Shown one piece after another: positions 16,623 to 23,595 of a DNA stretch of 57,515 nt (the first letter of the stretch is position 1; each line of letters starts with the position of its first letter). The notes beneath the pieces were generated by a model. The model made no database searches. It saw only the letters and a list, made by a program, of their open reading frames with translations, and was not told where the DNA came from. A program made the translations under genes and the position numbers. Source of the stretch: a virus; IMG/VR virus record IMGVR_UViG_3300042549_001260, positions 1-57,515 of that record. One strand, given 5' to 3'.

Positions 16623-16792
16623 ATCCCTTTTCCTTTCCCGACAAAGTATGCAGCATAGAGCCAGTCAAGTAGCATCTTGGTATGTACACCCCTGAGGGCC
16701 AACCTCTCAAACCTGTCGTTGAAATCCCCTGTACCTTCTACCCAAGCGATAAACTCAGGGGATAGTCCCTCAAGATCAGTTCTGTTTAGCAT
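16619..16792 (-). CDS. small hypothetical protein (57 aa)
   Basis: Begins MLNRTDLEGLSPEFIAWVEG and continues with RLALRGVHTKMLLDWLYAAYFVG. Helical. Its stop overlaps the next gene's start (ATGA). The start lies inside the thyX-tail remnant upstream. No family recognised. Confidence 0.6.
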   Translation of the reverse strand: MLNRTDLEGLSPEFIAWVEGTGDFNDRFERLALRGVHTKMLLDWLYAAYFVGKGKGI

Positions 16793-16835
16793 CTACCAAA
16801 GCCTTCCATGATACAGGGAATAAGTCTTTGTTCAT
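16776..16835 (-). pseudogene. remnant of a duplicated thyX 3' end (19 codons)
   Basis: The frame reads MNKDLFPVSWKALVDAKQN and matches the C-terminus of the ThyX encoded about 500 bp upstream (EDLFPVSWTALMEGEKG). It keeps a GGAG ribosome-binding site and may be translated as a 19-aa peptide. It is most simply the scar of a partial duplication. Confidence 0.5.
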
Positions 16836-16860
16836 TTGTCGTTATCCTCCATGTAAGACA

Positions 16861-17064
16861 TTAGATTAACTTATCCTCATCGTCAAGTTTAGCTAGGGCA
16901 ATGAGAAACTTCTCTTGAAGTAAACACTGTTGAACACCCCTAGTAACTTCCTTCCAAGAGATATGACCCAATTCCTGCATTGCAAGACCGTTGTCTAGTT
17001 CTTCAACTAACCAGATGCCAAGCTCGTCAGTCTGTAGAGTAATGTTACCCACGCTTACCTCCAT
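16861..17064 (-). CDS. hypothetical protein (67 aa)
   Basis: Strand-rich start MEVSVGNITLQTDELGIWLVEE followed by helices (KEVTRGVQQCLLQEKFLIAL). Overlaps the upstream gene by about 20 bp. No family recognised. Confidence 0.65.
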   Translation of the reverse strand: MEVSVGNITLQTDELGIWLVEELDNGLAMQELGHISWKEVTRGVQQCLLQEKFLIALAKLDDEDKLI

Positions 17065-17293
17065 TCTTTGTCAACGTCCAGCTTCTAAAGTCTTGAGGGG
17101 GCATGTAGTCCGATAGGAGACGTTCTATAGCCCAGATCAAGTCCTCGTCGTTTTCATCGCAAATCTCGTAGTAACGCATCAAGGATACGACAACAACCTC
17201 ATCCTCATATTCGTCCTGTAGGTTCTTTAGCATAGTGGAAAAGCGAGAGGTGATCTTACCTGCTGCATCACGGGTCTGTTTGTAGTCACTCAT
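17045..17293 (-). CDS. helical hypothetical protein (82 aa)
   Basis: Begins MSDYKQTRDAAGKITSRF, followed by an acidic helix pair with VVVVSLMRYYEI and DEDLIWAIERLLSDY. I chose the ATG that overlaps the thyX stop (ATGA) rather than an upstream in-frame codon inside thyX. No family recognised. Confidence 0.65.
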   Translation of the reverse strand: MSDYKQTRDAAGKITSRFSTMLKNLQDEYEDEVVVVSLMRYYEICDENDEDLIWAIERLLSDYMPPQDFRSWTLTKNGGKRG

Positions 17294-17973
17294 CCCTTCT
17301 CTCCTTCCATCAGTGCAGTCCACGACACAGGGAATAGGTCTTCCATTATCGCACTGATCTGATCCGCAACTAGACGTGTCTCGTATTGGGTATCATCCTT
17401 GCAGCGTAGACGACACATGTCCGCAAAAGCATCAAGGCTCCCCGACCAGTACCACTCAGTCATTGTCGATTGAGGGAGAACCATACGGGCTTGCTCAGGG
17501 GCTACACCAAAATCAAGCATATCTTTATACTGGAACATGCAGGTGTCTAGGTAATCCGTCAGAACCCCGTAGTCTGCTTCGCCATCACTCCCCTGCTTCT
17601 TGTCCTTGCTGCGCCCACGCCACACCTCAGGGACATAGAACTCAGGTTCATCATCCACGTAACGACGAGAGATTTCATTCCAACGAAGGAACTTATGCTT
17701 CACAAGCTGCCGTGCTACGAAGATGGGTGCCTTGACGTGGAAGGATGCGAAGGCATGACCGAAGGGGGACATGTGCTTGTGCTTGGCAAGGTAGTGGATC
17801 AGCTTGGCGTCTTTGTCTTTAAGATAAATTCCCCCCTCCCACTTTACTGTATCACTGGCTTCCCAATTATATGGCTTTTCTTCCCACTCACTCTTCTTAC
17901 CAAAACTAACCCGTGCTGCATTAACGATAGACAAATCTGTACCCATGTGGTCGATGTAGGTAGCCTTAATCAT
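17290..17973 (-). CDS. thyX: flavin-dependent thymidylate synthase
   Basis: Makes dTMP from dUMP using FAD/NADPH and methylene-tetrahydrofolate. 227 aa. The ThyX signature RHRxxSxNExSxRY appears as KHKFLRWNEISRRY (residues 92-105), with Lys at both usual Arg positions of the first triplet. HKHMSPFGHAFASFH (65-79) and the C-terminal QYETRLVADQI segment also fit the family. With the RNR and MazG-like enzyme it feeds dNTP supply. Its 3' end seems duplicated downstream. Confidence 0.95.
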   Translation of the reverse strand: MIKATYIDHMGTDLSIVNAARVSFGKKSEWEEKPYNWEASDTVKWEGGIYLKDKDAKLIHYLAKHKHMSPFGHAFASFHVKAPIFVARQLVKHKFLRWNEISRRYVDDEPEFYVPEVWRGRSKDKKQGSDGEADYGVLTDYLDTCMFQYKDMLDFGVAPEQARMVLPQSTMTEWYWSGSLDAFADMCRLRCKDDTQYETRLVADQISAIMEDLFPVSWTALMEGEKG

Positions 17974-17974
17974 C

Positions 17975-18382
17975 TTACTCTCCTGTGCTCAGTAGTTCAC
18001 CAACGTCACCACGGAAGTCTACATCAGGTAGGATCGACTGGGGCTTGAATACAACACGATAGTGATACACACTCACATCAGCAGTCTCAAGCTGTTCAAC
18101 GAAGTACGTCACGTTGTCAGAGATACCAAGGAAGTGCTTCTTGTACTGGTTAGGGCCAACCTTACAGGTGACTTCGAGTTGCACATCAGCACCATCCTTT
18201 TCGATAGAACAGCGCCCCTCAATGGTCAGCATGTAGGTGTCTGTGATGCCGTTGTAGAAGACCACACGACGATCAATCTCGAACATGTCAGCGGCCTTGG
18301 ACAAGTTTTGAGAGGCGATCTGTGCATCAGGTACGCAGGCTATCAGTGCGATTACAGGTACAGCAAGGAGAAGTTTTTTCAT
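17975..18382 (-). CDS. exported lipoprotein, beta-sandwich type (135 aa)
   Basis: The signal peptide MKKLLLAVPVIALIAC ends in a lipobox (LIAC, Cys16), followed by a strand-rich domain with ITDTYMLTIEGRC and LEVTCKVG. It is predicted to be lipidated and anchored in the cell envelope. Small early-expressed phage lipoproteins sometimes cause superinfection exclusion; that role is an inference. Its ATG overlaps the upstream stop (TGATG). Confidence 0.82.
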   Translation of the reverse strand: MKKLLLAVPVIALIACVPDAQIASQNLSKAADMFEIDRRVVFYNGITDTYMLTIEGRCSIEKDGADVQLEVTCKVGPNQYKKHFLGISDNVTYFVEQLETADVSVYHYRVVFKPQSILPDVDFRGDVGELLSTGE

Positions 18383-18675
18383 CAGTAAAGCTCCTCAATC
18401 TTGAGTGAGTATTCATTAGCACGAACCTGTTCTTCGGTGTAGTCGTTCACAGAGAAGTACCGAAGAACCTTGATGCAAGAGTGAACATACTGCAAGCAAT
18501 CAGCGTAGTCCTGCCAGTGGTGAGCCTCAAGGTACTTTCTTTGAGACAGCTTCTCCAACTCCTCGAAGTTGGTCTCCAAGGAACTCTCCAGCACTGCCAA
18601 GACAATCTCGTCCATAGCGCCATTGTTGATGAGCTTCTCTACGATAGAAGCCACTGCGTCTTTCTCTCTGGTCAT
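18382..18675 (-). CDS. helical hypothetical protein (97 aa)
   Basis: All-helical, acidic protein: MTREKDAVASIVEKLINNG ... LEELEKLSQRKYLEAHHW. Coupled to the lipoprotein gene by TGATG. No family recognised. Confidence 0.7.
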   Translation of the reverse strand: MTREKDAVASIVEKLINNGAMDEIVLAVLESSLETNFEELEKLSQRKYLEAHHWQDYADCLQYVHSCIKVLRYFSVNDYTEEQVRANEYSLKIEELY

Positions 18676-18685
18676 GTCTATCTCC

Positions 18686-18874
18686 TCAGAAGTTTGGGTA
18701 GAAGTTGCTGCCTGTGTGGCTGTGATACTCAGATACCGTCTTGTATTCTTGCTTCAGATGTTCGCAGGGTTTCCCATCCCACTCAGCCTGTTCCACCTGT
18801 TGCCCCAGTTTCTTTAGTAGGGTGTGGATGCTGACGAGGGATGAGTCCTTGTTGCGGTCATACTTGTTATGCTC
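18686..18874 (-). CDS. hypothetical protein (62 aa)
   Basis: Begins MEHNKYDRNKDSSLVSIHTL, helical in the middle (KKLGQQVEQAEWDG) and ending HTGSNFYPNF. I chose the ATG that overlaps the integrase stop by eight bases; a more upstream in-frame start would lie deep inside the integrase gene. No family recognised. Confidence 0.6.
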   Translation of the reverse strand, partial: EHNKYDRNKDSSLVSIHTLLKKLGQQVEQAEWDGKPCEHLKQEYKTVSEYHSHTGSNFYPNF

Positions 18875-19952
18875 CATCCTTGTAACCCTTTCTGACGTTC
18901 TGTGCTGTCTTAGCACCCTCGTATGTGTGCCTCATGTACGGGTTGAGGCTGGCGATGTTCTTGTGTCCTGTTACCTGCATGATGCCTGTGCTGTCAACTC
19001 CTGCTGCTACAAACTCTGTGATGGCAGTCTTTCTCAGGTGTCCAATCTTCAACTCTTCTGGCAAGCCACATGCCTGCTTTATCTGGCGAAGTATAGGCCC
19101 AAACGATTCAGGTTTCAAGGGGACATAGGCATTATCGCTGGCCCTGTGGTGTGGCACCACGTACTTCTGGAAGCCCCAATCATCCTTCTGTTCCTTGAGC
19201 ATGGTCAGCAGGGGTTCCTCAATGGGCATCTCCACCTCTGCACCCCTCTTGGATTGTGTAACCTTCATCCTTGCATTTTCGAGATCAAGATTGTGCCAAT
19301 TGAGGTGGCATATGTCTGTAGGTCTTTGCGCCCACTCATAACACATCATCACCAGCAGACCTACGTTTCTCCACTCGAACTTGGTGAAGGCAGTATCAAG
19401 AAATACTTCAACCTGATCCCTCGTCCAGATCGGTGTCTTGGGTTCGTGCCTCAGCTTCTTCACCTTGGACATAGGGTTGTCGTTGATAAGATCGAGAGAT
19501 CGGGCGAAGTTGAGTACGATGGAGAGTATCCTTGCCCTCTCATTGGCCCTTGCAACTGAGTGTGCTTGAACCCAACCCTCGTAGGCTTCCTTGCATATCT
19601 TCGCAGTCAATTTGTTAATTGGGATTAGGCCAAGGTCTGAACGAGAAACACTCTTTAAGTCTGCCTCGTACTTGATCTGAGACCTGTTAGCGAGAGAGGC
19701 AAACTGCTTGGACGACAGGTAGTAGTTGATGACATGGATGATCTTGGAGCTTGGTCCTACGTTCCCTTCCTTGATCTCTCCCCTTCGGTAAGCATCAACC
19801 TTTTCTATCAAACGGGGGACTTCGTAGCGTGCAGCCCTACCGTCCTTGAAGGTCTGAGACTTAACAACACCAGCCTTAGAAACCTCTGTCGGGGGGACGA
19901 ACCTGTGAACGACAGTCCCATCTGTTAGCTTAACCTTCTTGGTATATTTCAT
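18867..19952 (-). CDS. int: tyrosine-family site-specific integrase
   Basis: 361 aa. A core-binding helical domain (about 60-165) is followed by the catalytic domain with Arg210 (WAQRPTDICHL), Lys235 (TQSKRG), His305/Arg307 (GHLRKTAI), His330 (TGHKN) and Tyr339 (LNPYMRH). It should recombine a phage attP with a bacterial site. I chose the ATG with GAGG five bases upstream; an in-frame codon 13 codons earlier is less likely. The leader carries the palindrome TACCTTAAGGTA. No excisionase or CI-type repressor is recognisable, so lysogeny is possible but not shown. Confidence 0.92.
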   Translation of the reverse strand: MKYTKKVKLTDGTVVHRFVPPTEVSKAGVVKSQTFKDGRAARYEVPRLIEKVDAYRRGEIKEGNVGPSSKIIHVINYYLSSKQFASLANRSQIKYEADLKSVSRSDLGLIPINKLTAKICKEAYEGWVQAHSVARANERARILSIVLNFARSLDLINDNPMSKVKKLRHEPKTPIWTRDQVEVFLDTAFTKFEWRNVGLLVMMCYEWAQRPTDICHLNWHNLDLENARMKVTQSKRGAEVEMPIEEPLLTMLKEQKDDWGFQKYVVPHHRASDNAYVPLKPESFGPILRQIKQACGLPEELKIGHLRKTAITEFVAAGVDSTGIMQVTGHKNIASLNPYMRHTYEGAKTAQNVRKGYKDGA

Positions 19953-19981
19953 GTCGTCCTCTAGCCCAAAGAAAATAGTTG

Positions 19982-20084
19982 AAGGTAGCACTTGCCATGA
20001 AGAAAGACCTGTGCTACCCTCTATCTCTTTATGTATACCTTAAGGTACTTTTACTTCTTAAAGAAGTAATAATACTTAAAGGTA
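19982..20084. promoter_or_regulatory. integrase leader with TACCTT/AAGGTA sites and a 12-bp palindrome
   Basis: An AT-rich gap between the integrase and the upstream 71-aa gene. The palindrome TACCTTAAGGTA is at 20036-20047, with further AAGGTA hexamers at 19982-19987 and 20079-20084 and an AAGAAGTAATAATACTT-type dyad between them. The same palindrome and hexamer recur in the divergent control region near 29.6-29.85 kb. Candidate operator for int, or part of an attachment site. Confidence 0.5.
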
Positions 20085-20291
20085 TTCTTTATGGTTCTCT
20101 TCAAGGATGTACGTAGAGAGAACTTTATCTAGGTCCAGAATCTTCCCTGTAGCATCTTGAACTGAGTCATGGATGATGATACGATTCCCTTTCTGTCCCA
20201 AAGACCTGCCGTAAGCCACTGCATCAGCCAACCCCTCTTGGAGAGAACTTGCAATGACCCTTCCGTTGTCGCTCACCCTCACGTGGTACAT
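20076..20291 (-). CDS. hypothetical protein (71 aa)
   Basis: Begins MYHVRVSDNGRVIASSLQEG, a beta-hairpin-like start, then a helix and RIIIHDSVQDATG. Its 3' end runs into the AT-rich integrase leader. No family recognised. Confidence 0.65.
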   Translation of the reverse strand: MYHVRVSDNGRVIASSLQEGLADAVAYGRSLGQKGNRIIIHDSVQDATGKILDLDKVLSTYILEENHKEYL

Positions 20292-20294
20292 GTT

Positions 20295-20357
20295 CTATAC
20301 CACGATGCTGTACACGAACAACGAGGCAACAGCGATAGCTAAGATGGTGTGCAACAT
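20295..20357 (-). CDS. possible 20-residue membrane peptide
   Basis: A short frame MLHTILAIAVASLFVYSIVV, almost entirely hydrophobic, between the rIIB-like gene and the 71-aa gene. The ribosome-binding site is weak, so it may be fortuitous. It fits the pattern of tiny membrane peptides in this arm. Confidence 0.35.
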   Translation of the reverse strand: MLHTILAIAVASLFVYSIVV

Positions 20358-20358
20358 C

Positions 20359-21138
20359 TTAAACCCAATCATCCAGTTCTTCTCTTACATCAAAGTCGTA
20401 CACCTGCTCAGAAAGAATGTCAAGGATTTCCTTGGGTTCAATCTCCGCAAGAACCTTGTACTCGCACACTCGCATCTTCGAGAAGTTGTAGTCGTAGGGG
20501 ACAGCAACCACGTTGGCAGGGTTAACCTCAACCACCAGAGTGCGGTTGTCTGGGCCAGTGGCGTAGCCCTTGAGGTACTCATCAGCACAGACATGCAGGC
20601 CAGACGAACAGGTGCGCCGGGGATCATCATCAACCTTGCTGCGATCCATATTCACAGTGGTGCCAAGGCTGTTGTCCATTTTGCCAGTGTGCAGGTCTTT
20701 CCAGTTGGAACCAACACGCTTGAAGGCGATGAAGTTACCCTCTGGGGTGATCGGGGCGCTGAACTTGTCGAGGAACCCATAGAGGCAGTTGCGAGAGCGG
20801 TACGAAGGGTTGTCCATCAGCTTCTCAAGGAACTTGATCCAAGGGGTAGCATCGAAGCCATCGTCCAGCAGGTTCAGCAGCTTGTTGGTCAGAGCGTTGT
20901 GAAGCTCTTCGCCCTTGTAGTAGACCGTGCCGTTGATAACCTCAACAGAGGTGCCAGCAGACTGACGGATAGTCTCTTCACGATCAGACAGGGCGAGGAT
21001 GGTGGCAGCGTCATGCTTAGGTCCACGAAGGTGCTCACGCAGCTTCTCAAAGCTCTTGTTGCCAGAGAGGACGGTACGCATCTTGCCGCTAACAAATACG
21101 GTGATGCTTTCGTTAGAGAGGGTGTAGGATACACGCAT
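20359..21138 (-). CDS. rIIB-like protein
   Basis: 259 aa. An N-terminal region (MRVSYTLSNESITVFVSG) is followed by a helix and a conserved C-terminal domain with NCLYGFLDK, ITPEGNFIAFKRV and SGLHVCADEY, the pattern I associate with phage T4 rIIB-type proteins. In T4, rIIA and rIIB form a pair that overcomes RexAB exclusion. Here it directly follows the rIIA-like ATPase gene with a four-base gap, which supports a functional pair. Confidence 0.85.
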   Translation of the reverse strand: MRVSYTLSNESITVFVSGKMRTVLSGNKSFEKLREHLRGPKHDAATILALSDREETIRQSAGTSVEVINGTVYYKGEELHNALTNKLLNLLDDGFDATPWIKFLEKLMDNPSYRSRNCLYGFLDKFSAPITPEGNFIAFKRVGSNWKDLHTGKMDNSLGTTVNMDRSKVDDDPRRTCSSGLHVCADEYLKGYATGPDNRTLVVEVNPANVVAVPYDYNFSKMRVCEYKVLAEIEPKEILDILSEQVYDFDVREELDDWV

Positions 21139-21142
21139 GGGG

Positions 21143-23083
21143 TTACTCCTTTGCTGCGTTGTCGATCAGTTGGATGTATTGCAGGAAGTTCTCGGTATTG
21201 TCACCCCTGCATAGGGTAAGCAGTGGATACTTGTCAAGGATTTTCTTATACTTGGCCTCAGAACCTTTGCTGGAGAAGGCAGGCAAATTGTAGTGGTTCA
21301 GTAAGTCCCCCCATTGGGTAGAGCCAAGATCAAGGTATTGCTTTGGCTTAGGTTCCTTAATCTTCTTTGAGAACTCTCCGACAATGCCGCCTGCTTCCTC
21401 AAGATTTCTGAGGTGGTTGAAGGGGTAAGCGTCGTAAACATTCCCAAAGATTTCATTTACGTTTTTTACCTCCCCCTTCACAAGATGTTCCAAAGCAACT
21501 TCTGCATCAAGCCAGTTTGCCTGTCCCTCAAACTTACTCCAGAGGGTCTTAGGCACCAACACTAGCTCCTTCCCAAACTTGCTTAAGAAGACTGCATATG
21601 CCCTGCGTATCTGGTGCGGCACTTCGTTGTTCGACATCTTACAGTAGTAGCCACCCCCACTAAACTCTGTGGCATCCATATCATGTTTGACTAGGTGTCC
21701 ACTTCTCAGGTGGGACAACATAACTTTACTGCGAGTGCCAGACTGTTTGGAGCCATCATCCGGCAAGTCCTTCACGTACAGCACAGGGAAGTCAAGCTCT
21801 GCAATCAGAGTATCAACCTCAGCCTTCTGTTCTTTGTCTGTCAGATCAGCCTTGACCCAGATGTAGTACTTGTAGCTGCCTATAGCACTGCAGATACGGG
21901 TTGCAGCACGAGCACAGCCATTCTTGTCAGAAATGTCCTGAATGAAGATGGTGTGGTCCTCAGTCACACTCAGGTCTTTATCTATGCCAAACCCCACATT
22001 CTTCTGACGGTAGCCCTTGTAACCACAGTGCAGAGAAACCTTCTGGTACTTCGCAAGGTTCCACACCTTCGGGATTTGCAGACCCTTCCACTTGAACTCG
22101 CCACTACGGATGAACTTACGTAGTTTGGGTGCCAGCTTTGCTGCAAGGAACATCTTGGGCTGTGCTTCAACCTCAGCCTGTAGTGCATCAAACAGTTGCT
22201 GTTCAACTGCCTCAGTCTTGGCCCTGATGCTGGCAGCAGTAGGATCATTGGGACCGAAGGAGAGGGCTTCACGTGATGCAGTGACCTCCAGATCACCAAT
22301 GTCAAACTTGTAGACGATGCAGCGATTGGGCCACGAGCTTTTTGGAAGGTACTCAAAAGGAATGGGGTAGAGAACACAGCCCATCTGAGCAAAGGGACCA
22401 AGCAGAGTTTCGTGTTCGTACAGGCAGTAGTCCTTGCCCTCGTACAACTTCTTGAGGGGGCTGAAAGACTTCTCCTTGGAGTTGGTTACAACAGGGGGAA
22501 CATCGAAGCCGACAGAGATAACATTGGCTGCGTTCTGGAACTGTTGAATGTCCTGACGCTTCACAGGGAAGGATACCTCAAGGCCATCTGGGTCGGTGGT
22601 GGGCTGAGGCTCAGCGAGGACATGGAGTTGTGGCGATCCGTCAGGACCGAGTTGAACCGCATAGTAGCTGACCATGCCCTTGTGACGGGAAACGACAGAG
22701 AAAGTATCTGTGTAAGACATGGGCGACATACGACCTACGCCCCACTTGCCTACAGCCTTGTTGGTATCCTCCTTGGTGGAGTGACCCAGCACAGTGTAGA
22801 ATCCCTCCATGTCCTCATGTGCAATCCCCGGCCCGAAGTCACGGCAGGTGAAGGTGGGTGTAATGGAAGTGGGGAAAGTCACCTCGAAAGGGACAGCCTC
22901 CTTGCCCACCATAGCGTGTGCATCAAAAGCGTTGGACCAGATTTCACGTGTGATGGACTTAGGCTTGTCTGAGTAGAGGCCAGAGATCACCATGTGGAAC
23001 ATCTTGCCTGATGCTTGGATGGTGAAGTCTTTGGTCGTCTGGCTGTTGGTCTCTACGACACGCAGTGTGCTATTGCTCTTCAT
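21143..23083 (-). CDS. rIIA-like GHKL ATPase
   Basis: 646 aa. The GHKL ATP-binding fold is clear: N box EIWSNAFDAH (Glu47, Asn51 and Asp54), G1 box RDFGPGI (81-87) and G2 box GKWGVGRMSPMSY (112-124). The family includes MutL, Hsp90 and T4 rIIA. With the rIIB-like partner it is best read as an rIIA homologue, a membrane-associated protein in T4 that protects against host exclusion. The gene is first after the tRNA and has about 100 bp of upstream non-coding sequence. Confidence 0.88.
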   Translation of the reverse strand: MKSNSTLRVVETNSQTTKDFTIQASGKMFHMVISGLYSDKPKSITREIWSNAFDAHAMVGKEAVPFEVTFPTSITPTFTCRDFGPGIAHEDMEGFYTVLGHSTKEDTNKAVGKWGVGRMSPMSYTDTFSVVSRHKGMVSYYAVQLGPDGSPQLHVLAEPQPTTDPDGLEVSFPVKRQDIQQFQNAANVISVGFDVPPVVTNSKEKSFSPLKKLYEGKDYCLYEHETLLGPFAQMGCVLYPIPFEYLPKSSWPNRCIVYKFDIGDLEVTASREALSFGPNDPTAASIRAKTEAVEQQLFDALQAEVEAQPKMFLAAKLAPKLRKFIRSGEFKWKGLQIPKVWNLAKYQKVSLHCGYKGYRQKNVGFGIDKDLSVTEDHTIFIQDISDKNGCARAATRICSAIGSYKYYIWVKADLTDKEQKAEVDTLIAELDFPVLYVKDLPDDGSKQSGTRSKVMLSHLRSGHLVKHDMDATEFSGGGYYCKMSNNEVPHQIRRAYAVFLSKFGKELVLVPKTLWSKFEGQANWLDAEVALEHLVKGEVKNVNEIFGNVYDAYPFNHLRNLEEAGGIVGEFSKKIKEPKPKQYLDLGSTQWGDLLNHYNLPAFSSKGSEAKYKKILDKYPLLTLCRGDNTENFLQYIQLIDNAAKE

Positions 23084-23183
23084 AGTTGACTATCTCCCAT
23101 AGTCTGATGGTTCTTAAAGAATTGGCCTGCCCGTCAGGTTAGATATTGACATTCTATCCTGCATAGGTATGACTTTGTAGATT

Positions 23184-23258
23184 TGGTGGTCCTACTTGGA
23201 TTCGAACCAAGATCAGCCGTTTAGAAGACGGATATGTTATCCCTTACACCATAGGACC
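23184..23258 (-). tRNA. tRNA-Arg (anticodon UCU)
   Basis: A complete cloverleaf on the minus strand. The acceptor stem GGTCCTA/TAGGACC is perfect. The D arm is GTGT/ACAT, the anticodon loop CTTCTAA gives UCU, and the T arm CTTGG/CCAAG has loop TTCGAAT. The anticodon stem has one mismatch at its outer pair. The 3' CCA is encoded. It reads AGA (and possibly AGG), codons used often in the phage's late genes. It sits between the accessory block and the rII pair. Confidence 0.93.
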
Positions 23259-23262
23259 GAAG

Positions 23263-23356
23263 ATGCCGTATAAAGATAGGCAAGACCTATACAAGAATCA
23301 AGTAAAAAGGTGGATCAAGATCAAAGAGAAAGCGATAATCTACAAGGGTGGCTGTA
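23263..23356 (+). pseudogene. possible remnant of an HNH-type endonuclease N-terminus
   Basis: On the plus strand, against the direction of this arm, a frame begins MPYKDRQDLYKNQVKRWIK and continues KEKAIIYKGGCSK. A start of M-P-Y-K-D-x-x-x-x followed by K-x-x-x-Y-x-G-G-x-C is typical of small phage HNH endonucleases. It then runs into a 41-bp repeat shared with 28.57 kb, and the rest of the frame is merely antisense to another gene. A truncated endonuclease is my best reading, with low certainty. Confidence 0.3.
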
Positions 23357-23595
23357 GTAAGGAAAGCGAAGTGATGGCGACATTGCCTAGCATCTTTGTT
23401 ATGCCCCACCAGAGCCTCCACATCCTCCTTGTGGAAGGTGATGTAATAGTGGTGGTCCTTCCCGATCCCAAGCAGAACCTCATACTCGTGCATGGTGCGG
23501 CTGGTTGGTGCTTCTACGATCCCGTTGCGCCGGATCAACTCTCGCAGCAAGTCCTCGTCGGTCAGCAGGCCATACGGCACTCGGTTTTTGGTCAT
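23287..23595 (-). CDS. accessory protein with a chimeric 3' end (102 aa)
   Basis: The N-terminus TKNRVPYGLLTDEDLLREL closely matches that of the 154-aa protein at 24595-25059, also at DNA level (35 identical bases). Residues after about 70 are encoded by the 41-bp repeat and the HNH-like remnant read backwards, so the natural C-terminus seems replaced. Coupled upstream by an ATGA overlap. Function unknown. Confidence 0.5.
   Translation of the reverse strand: MTKNRVPYGLLTDEDLLRELIRRNGIVEAPTSRTMHEYEVLLGIGKDHHYYITFHKEDVEALVGHNKDARQCRHHFAFLTTATLVDYRFLFDLDPPFYLILV
23356..23396. repeat. 41-bp perfect inverted repeat, left arm
   Basis: These 41 bases occur as an exact reverse complement at 28565-28605, about 5.2 kb away. 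The repeat marks a sequence junction inside the 3' end of the 102-aa gene. Recombination between the two arms would invert the accessory block between them. Confidence 0.9.

Noticed and set aside
22412-22972. Long plus-strand frame antisense to the rIIA-like gene
   Set aside because: The minus-strand frame carries clear GHKL motifs; the plus frame is a by-product of codon bias, as are similar frames opposite the primase, polymerase and large virion genes.
23146-23173. Plus-strand TTGACA-16-TATGAC promoter-like sequence between rIIA and the tRNA
   Set aside because: It would transcribe against all functional genes for many kb; only the doubtful HNH remnant lies downstream, so chance is more likely.
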